From positions 3,162,001 to 3,226,000 of the forward strand of contig NC_044012.1 of assembly GCF_900496995.4 (NCBI RefSeq): a stretch of DNA of 64,000 nt, read 5' to 3'. This DNA is from Aquila chrysaetos chrysaetos. Taxonomy: Eukaryota; Chordata; Aves; Accipitriformes; Accipitridae. The position numbers and the translations under genes are program-made. Below the pieces are notes generated by a model that was not told the origin of the DNA, did not search any database, and worked only from the letters and a program-made list of their open reading frames with translations. This document shows positions 58,598 to 64,000 of the stretch, piece by piece. Position 1 is the first letter of the stretch. The number at the start of each line of letters is the position of its first letter.

Positions 58598-58855
58598 GTA
58601 AGAGAAGAAGAGAGGGAACAGCTACTAAGGAGTGGGGGTGTGTCTGCGTTTTCCACAAAATGCTATTTCTGTAGTTTTATGGCTGATGAGGCAGAGTGTG
58701 TCTAAAATGGGATTCTTTTGTATAAGGTGAAAATGCCATTAAATGACTGGGATCCTCTTGCATCTGGAGGAATGTCCATGTTGCAATAGGTCTCTGTAAA
58801 TATTTATACCTGATGACTTAGCAGCTGGCTATTAAGTGCCCTGATTGTTCCTGTG
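58598..58855. other. Short noncoding stretch
   Basis: Nothing recognised between the exon candidate and the long open frame. Confidence 0.4.
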
Positions 58856-59665
58856 ATGCTGCTAGCAAATGGAGATCTGGCATTTAAAGGATGCAGCACA
58901 AATTGTTCTGTTGGTCTTAACTTTTGGTCAGAGAATTTACCCGGTGCTGGTGATATCACTGGTGAAGCATCCCTCTCCCGCCTTCTCCTTTCCATCCGTG
59001 CAGACCGAGCAGCGCTCTCCCCCGTGTCTAAAGGAAAACAAAAGTGGGGAAAGCACAAAAAAAAGACCCAAGCAAAACCCGTGGCCGGTGGTGGCTTAGG
59101 GGACCTGGCTGGGGCCACCTCCTCCCGGCGGGGTTTTGGTGGTACCCTGCATGGGGGGTTGCAAACCCGGTTGCTTTTCCTCTGGCGTTGGACACCAGCC
59201 AGGCCACCGCGCCGGTGTGACCTCCGAGCGCCGGTGACTCATTTTTGCCACGGATCTGCTCACGACAAAGCCTTTCCTGCCAGGTCGGTGGCGACGACGT
59301 TAACCCCTTGCTGGTTGGGCATTGCCAACGGTGCTGGGTGGGCTGTTCTGGCTCAGGGGTGCCAAAGCCCTTTGCGGAGCTGGCGAGGACATGACGGCTC
59401 AAAGCAGCTCAGGCGGGGATCGGGATTGGGACTACTGGGAGAGGAAATATTCATTGGGACAACAGGCTCCTTTCTTCTGGATTTGGGAGCTGGACCATCG
59501 CTCCAGGGCCGGGGTAGGGCTCAAGTGAAGATATTTGCATCCCCATATTGCCCGTCCTCACTGCAAATTCAGTTAGACCCCAGGCATGTGAAAATACCAT
59601 TTTATCAACACTGCAGCTACCAGTGTCAAGGAGACCGTTGTGGTCTCCCATTTTACGTAAATTAA
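58856..59665 (+). CDS. Unrecognised 269-codon open frame
   Basis: This is the longest open frame outside the minisatellite. It runs from an ATG at 58856 (G at -3, C at +4) to a stop at 59663-59665. Its middle is basic (KGKQKWGKHKKKTQAK at about residues 61-76) and then Arg/Gly/Pro-rich, with two clusters of Cys near the C-terminus. No domain, signal peptide or membrane segment is recognised. Part of its length comes from a stop-poor GC- and CpG-richer patch at 59090-59310. No promoter, splice structure or polyadenylation signal supports it, so chance or a noncoding transcript is more likely than a protein gene. Confidence 0.15.
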   Translation: MLLANGDLAFKGCSTNCSVGLNFWSENLPGAGDITGEASLSRLLLSIRADRAALSPVSKGKQKWGKHKKKTQAKPVAGGGLGDLAGATSSRRGFGGTLHGGLQTRLLFLWRWTPARPPRRCDLRAPVTHFCHGSAHDKAFPARSVATTLTPCWLGIANGAGWAVLAQGCQSPLRSWRGHDGSKQLRRGSGLGLLGEEIFIGTTGSFLLDLGAGPSLQGRGRAQVKIFASPYCPSSLQIQLDPRHVKIPFYQHCSYQCQGDRCGLPFYVN

Positions 59666-62600
59666 TAGTTCAGCTGCACCTTTGGCTGGGTTAAAATTAA
59701 TTGTGAATTTGCGTAGAGCAGCCAGAAGGACTGCAGTGAGGGGACAGAAACCATTAAGAAACCAAACAAACCACAAAGTGCTTCATTCTGACTTTCTTCT
59801 GAAAGTAACCGCTTTCAAACTTCTCCTTTTGAAAAGATGTCTCATCGTTGGGCTAATTTTGAACTAATGAAAAATAAATCAGCCCCCTGCGGGCCTGCCA
59901 GCAGAATCCTGCATTTCATTCTACTGGAAATGAAGCAAATAAAAACAAATTTATCTTCAAAAGGTGAAATACTGGCACAGGGTGCCTGTGTCACGGTGCC
60001 TGCAGATGGAGTTTTGCAGACCGAGGAAGCAGGTGATTCTCACGCTGCAAAGCCATGGCTGTAGAAAAACTGCCCAATGAGTATTTTTACTTATTTCATT
60101 ACTCAGAAATGGTGCAGGTACCATTTAAAGCTGCTCCAATGCCTTTGTTTTACCAGGCCGCTCCTTCAAATTATTTGAATTAACAATTTTATATGCCCAT
60201 GGGCGATGTACTCCTATCATTGTACCCATGCTATATTATTCCCTACATTACAACCCTATAATAAAATGCTTTGTAGCCTTCTGACCCATCATGAAAGTCA
60301 ATGAAATAATTTTTCCCAAGAATGTATTCCAGGAGTCCCTCCTTTCCTTATTCTGTGGCTGCATTTAGGCTCAGTTACCGCCTGCTTTCAAGGCGATTTT
60401 TTTTCTTCCCTGATTATTATTTGTCTCTGGGTGTTGACACAGCAACCAGCCGAGCTGGAAGGGGATCCCTCGGGTGGGCTGGGGTGCAGGCTGGACTCGG
60501 GCTAAGGTTCACGATGTTAGGATGCTTGTGGGTTTATCTTTCGGACCTTTCAACTTGGAAAGGAAACAAATTTATGTAAAACATCACAGCTTAGATTTTA
60601 AACAAAGAGGATGTGCTGTGCTCTGTGTAAGTAGAATATTTACAGTTGTAAGGCAGGATGATATATGCCCCTTACAAATAATAAATAAAGGTTGAGTGTT
60701 GGGAATAGGATTCATAAGGCTAAAACTAATAACGTAATAGTTTTTATTGAGGAAAATGAAGCAGCCTTATGACTGGGATGAAATCCCAAAATAAATTTAC
60801 TGTTTACTAAAACACTGTTGAGCGGTTTAGATGTTGTTATAAAATTATTTTTATCATCTACACCAAAGATGTGGGTCAGTGGGGCTGTTCCAGGTTTCCT
60901 AGAAAACTTAAACGCAGTCCTAATAGTTAGTCACAGCAAGGTCCAGACAGCTCAGCAGAGCCACTTGCATTTCCAGCAAGGCTGAGGGAAATTCAGATTC
61001 CCGCACAACATGGTGAACGGTGAAAATGGGAGTTGATGAACTGGCCTGGTATCGGTATGTTGAATTCATGTCTCCAGATATGCCTTAAAATATGTCCCAA
61101 TTCAGACTAAACCAGCCAGCACATCTGGAGCTGTAAGAAGAGGGGCTGCAAGGGGCACCAACTGCATCTCTCGCAGGCAGAGATATTCCTCAGGTTTCCC
61201 AGCGTGTTCCCAGGCTTAGCAGGTCATAGCCTTAAATCCTCACTGGTGAGCCTGGGTACATGCTCCCAATTAAAAGCATGGCCTCTAACATACCTGTATC
61301 AGCATCAGGCACCGAAAAATATAATTACCCCTGCCTTGTGGTGTTGTCATACTTCCATGATAATGCAAAATAATGCTTTATATTCAAATTCAGTGCAGGA
61401 TACAGAAAGCGAAAGGTATTGTCTTTGTATGAGTCTTCAGAAAAGGAAGAAAAACTTAAATATTGAGTTATTTCCAAAGTTTGTGTAGGTTATTGATTAT
61501 GGAATCTATGTACTAGGAAGAAATGCAGAAAAGCTACTAAAAGAGCCATGTGGGAAAATAAGATAATACAGGTGCAAATGAATCCAAGGGCTAGCATCGA
61601 TTCGTCCAACACACAGCAATAAGGGATGCTGTAGCTCTGGAGGAATTAATGCTCTCTATTTCTAGAATGATGTCGTTCTGGAAGAAAGGGGAAACCTCAA
61701 CATTTGCCATAGGTTAATCCTGGTTTAAATAACTCCCTACACAAAATGGGTATTTCTGGTTTTGGAACATCCCTGCTGCTCTTCCCACAGAGGAGACCTG
61801 GGGCAGATGTGCAAAACAACAAGTCTAGATTGCATGCCTGTATTTAGCAGGCAAGATTAATGCTTTTTAAAGCTCTCAGGACTGGAGCAGAAGCTGTGGT
61901 CCAGCCCCTTACCTTGGCGTTCAGCACGGTCTCAGCAGCAGATGGAAATGCTGGAGGAGGCATCATAGGGAGCGATGTTGCGGTGAGCAGGGTAGGGGTG
62001 CTGGATGGGGAAGATGAATGACATCCCCAGCCCCACTTCTGACAGCTCAGTGTTTATATTTGAGGTGCCCTATAATTTTGCACAGCTCCATGTTTCATCT
62101 GGGTGGCTCCTCTTGTGCGTTAGCAGAGCCCAAACCCACTGCATGTGGCCACTCGGGAAGCAATCTTGGTGTCAGAGCATTTATTATTGGCTTGCACTGT
62201 TATAGGAGAGCACAGAAACCCCCAAATGGAGAATTAAAGCCAGTCCCTGTCTTTGTTAGAAGAGACAAGACAAATGGATGCAAAGAACAGGAGGGGCATG
62301 GACAGAGAACAAGCAATTTATAAACATATTTGGTGTCGTGCTGCTCCTGTGATACTCTTCTCCTTATTTACAAAACCCCTTTCTGTCAAGCTGAAAATTT
62401 AGGTTGAGATGCACGCAGAGGGAAAAGCTGCTCTGCAGGAAGGACAAGCAGGGCATTGTCTGTCCTAACCCACTGCTGAGCCCCATCCTCCTGGCTCAGG
62501 GACAAGTTATCTATGGGATCTCATCAGCCGCGGTTACGCATAGACCACTGGTTTGATCTAACAGAGCCCTTTTCTCCTGTCTTGTCTGCCTCAAAATTGG

Positions 62601-62899
62601 TCTCCCTCTCAGCAAGACCTTCATTATGCAAGAAGAAGAAGAAGGAGAAACCACAGTTTCTGTATCTGGCCAGGCTTCCACGTCTGCAGAAATGCAGCCC
62701 AAGGATGGCCACGAATGTGATGGGACATGGTGCTGGTGGTTCCCACGAGTGAGCAAAGAGAAGAGGACAGGACGGCAAAGCTTGCCAGGCACTGGAGGAG
62801 AGCAGCAGGTCCACGGTGGAAGGGAAACATCTCATGGGAAAGGTTTTCTTTCAGTTGAAGGGTAAGGCTGCAAGTTGCCAGAGCAGGGCACCAGCTTTA
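59666..62899. other. Unique noncoding stretch
   Basis: No gene is recognised. AT-rich unique sequence at about 60080-60320 includes a 10-bp palindrome, GCCCATGGGC (60195-60204). A short (GAA)n-like run sits at about 62631-62647. Open frames lack motifs. Confidence 0.55.
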
Positions 62900-62970
62900 T
62901 TTTAGCTCTGGACTTCTTTTGTGATCTTAGGGAGGTCAGGGAACGGCTCAGCTCCTCAGTTACTGTGCCA
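62900..62970 (+). mobile_element. Possible MIR-like relic
   Basis: TTGTGATCTTAGGGAGGTCA then GAACGGCTCAGCTCCTCAGTT matches the order and spacing of the MIR core-tail pattern TGTGACCTTGGGCAAGTCA...CTCTGTGCCTCAGTTTCC at roughly 70% over 45 bp by eye. It is short and old, so chance similarity is possible. Confidence 0.3.
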
Positions 62971-64000
62971 GGCTTACTTTAATCTTTAACCTTTTCATCC
63001 TATTGGGCTCAAAATTCATCAGTGTCCTAGTGCTGTGGAAGTTCATGGCATTATTATGGAGTATACAAGTGTGCTTGAAACAAAATCAAAAGTGAGGATG
63101 CAAAGAGCCTGGAAACTTGTGAAGGGAAATTTATACGTAGATTATACCCGCTCTGTTTTTTGTGGAGATATATTTGTAGGTGTGAGTATGACCACTGTCC
63201 AAGATACCCTACCTATATTTCTCAAGCTGAGTCCTTTCCCGGATCTGGAGCTAGGCTCAATGCTTCAGCAAGAGTTTATTTCACTTACAGATGCATGTGT
63301 AATATCTAGAAGAAATGTTTCCTTTGGCTTTGGTACTTGGGCTGGGCACTGCAGGGCAAGAGATCATCTCCAGTAGCAAGGTTGAATCCTACCTCCCTTG
63401 CAAAAGCCCAGGTAAATGCTCTGTAGACCTTGACACCAACTCTGAAAATGCAAAGGGTTGATTTTTTCCCTCGCTGCACAATGCAAATCAGCACATGTAC
63501 AATTGAGAAAGGAATATGGCAGTCTTCCTTCTCCTGATGTTACATTACACAGCCTCACCGCTAAAAGCATGGCTTAAGCTATTAGCCACCACGAGAAATC
63601 TGATGCCTGTTTTGGAAAGTGTGTATGTTCTCTAGGATGCCTGGAAAGACTTATGCACAGCGAGGGAGTCAACCTGCTGATCGCAGATGCTCACAGCCCA
63701 AGTTTGGAGGTAGGACGGGGATCAGGTATGGCCAGAAACAACATTAGCACTGCAGGCATGCTTTGCAGTCCTGTCTTCTGAATACTGCCACTGTCAGCCA
63801 AGAAACTGAGGCCTGGATGCATCAAAAAATGATCTGGACTGCCAGATCCGTGCAGAATAAAGCCGGGCTTTCAACGGGAGGACAGACGGACACAAAGCAG
63901 GTTTACCCTTGGCATGTGCAGGGCATTGTTGGCAGCACAATGCCACAAACCTGTGGCAAAACAATGGTGACATTTGCTGTTGCGACATGAAGAGAGGACT
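62971..64000. other. Unique noncoding stretch to window end
   Basis: No gene is recognised. A 113-codon plus-strand frame (63035-63376) begins with GTG rather than ATG and has no domain; its length is not unusual by chance. Confidence 0.5.

Noticed and set aside
63035..63376. 113-codon plus-strand frame
   Set aside because: It begins with GTG, has no domain, and is of a length expected by chance.
1..64000. Endogenous retrovirus or other autonomous element
   Set aside because: No long terminal repeats, primer-binding site or gag/pol-like protein were recognised on either strand.
1..64000. Prokaryotic operons or defence-type systems
   Set aside because: No compact genes, ribosome-binding sites or recognisable bacterial proteins. 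Homopolymers, the CR1 relic and CpG depletion indicate vertebrate DNA.

Overview
The window looks like vertebrate nuclear DNA, most likely from a bird. The best evidence is a degraded CR1 LINE 3' end at about 48655-49125, of the kind common in sauropsids. Interspersed repeats are sparse, CpG is depleted with small CpG-richer pockets, long homopolymer and AT tracts occur, and there is no operon-like gene packing. I recognise no protein-coding gene, rRNA, tRNA or other RNA gene. Nearly all open frames are short and mutually overlapping, as expected of intron or intergenic DNA.

Layout. 1-14.3 kb: unique sequence with a C31 tract, a 118-bp tandem duplication (5011-5246), a promoter-like CArG/CCAAT group (about 4727-4776), a duplicated perfect hairpin (9896-9971) and A36 and T26 tracts. 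14.3-15.1 kb: the most distinctive object, a 27-unit minisatellite (14347-14896) of mixed 22- and 18-bp units, bracketed by a 24-bp direct repeat and decayed outer units. 15.1-21.2 kb: moderately GC-rich sequence with a CpG-enriched 114-codon minus-strand frame and a frame-compatible chain of minus-strand exon candidates. 21-33 kb: ordinary unique sequence, an isolated CpG cluster with a NotI site, and a plus-strand exon-candidate pair (30719-31774). 33-35 kb: a triple 23-bp repeat, an old L2/MIR-type relic and an AT-rich block containing an 18-bp palindrome. 35-48 kb: unique DNA with a C21 tract and a CpG-richer patch near 44.2 kb. 48-54 kb: the CR1 relic, twin TAATTA sites, a G-quadruplex motif and a plausible plus-strand exon pair (53142-53618). 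54-64 kb: unique sequence, the longest open frame outside the minisatellite (58856-59665) and a short MIR-like relic near the end.

How parts relate. Nothing shows genes working together. If transcribed, this is probably introns, a gene-desert flank or a long noncoding RNA locus with possible enhancers. The exon candidates rest only on splice-site pattern and reading-frame arithmetic; matches of that quality also arise by chance in 64 kb, so none should be treated as a gene without RNA or cross-species evidence. I found no multi-gene or otherwise new molecular system. The minisatellite, with variation dominated by CpG transitions, is the observation I would follow first.
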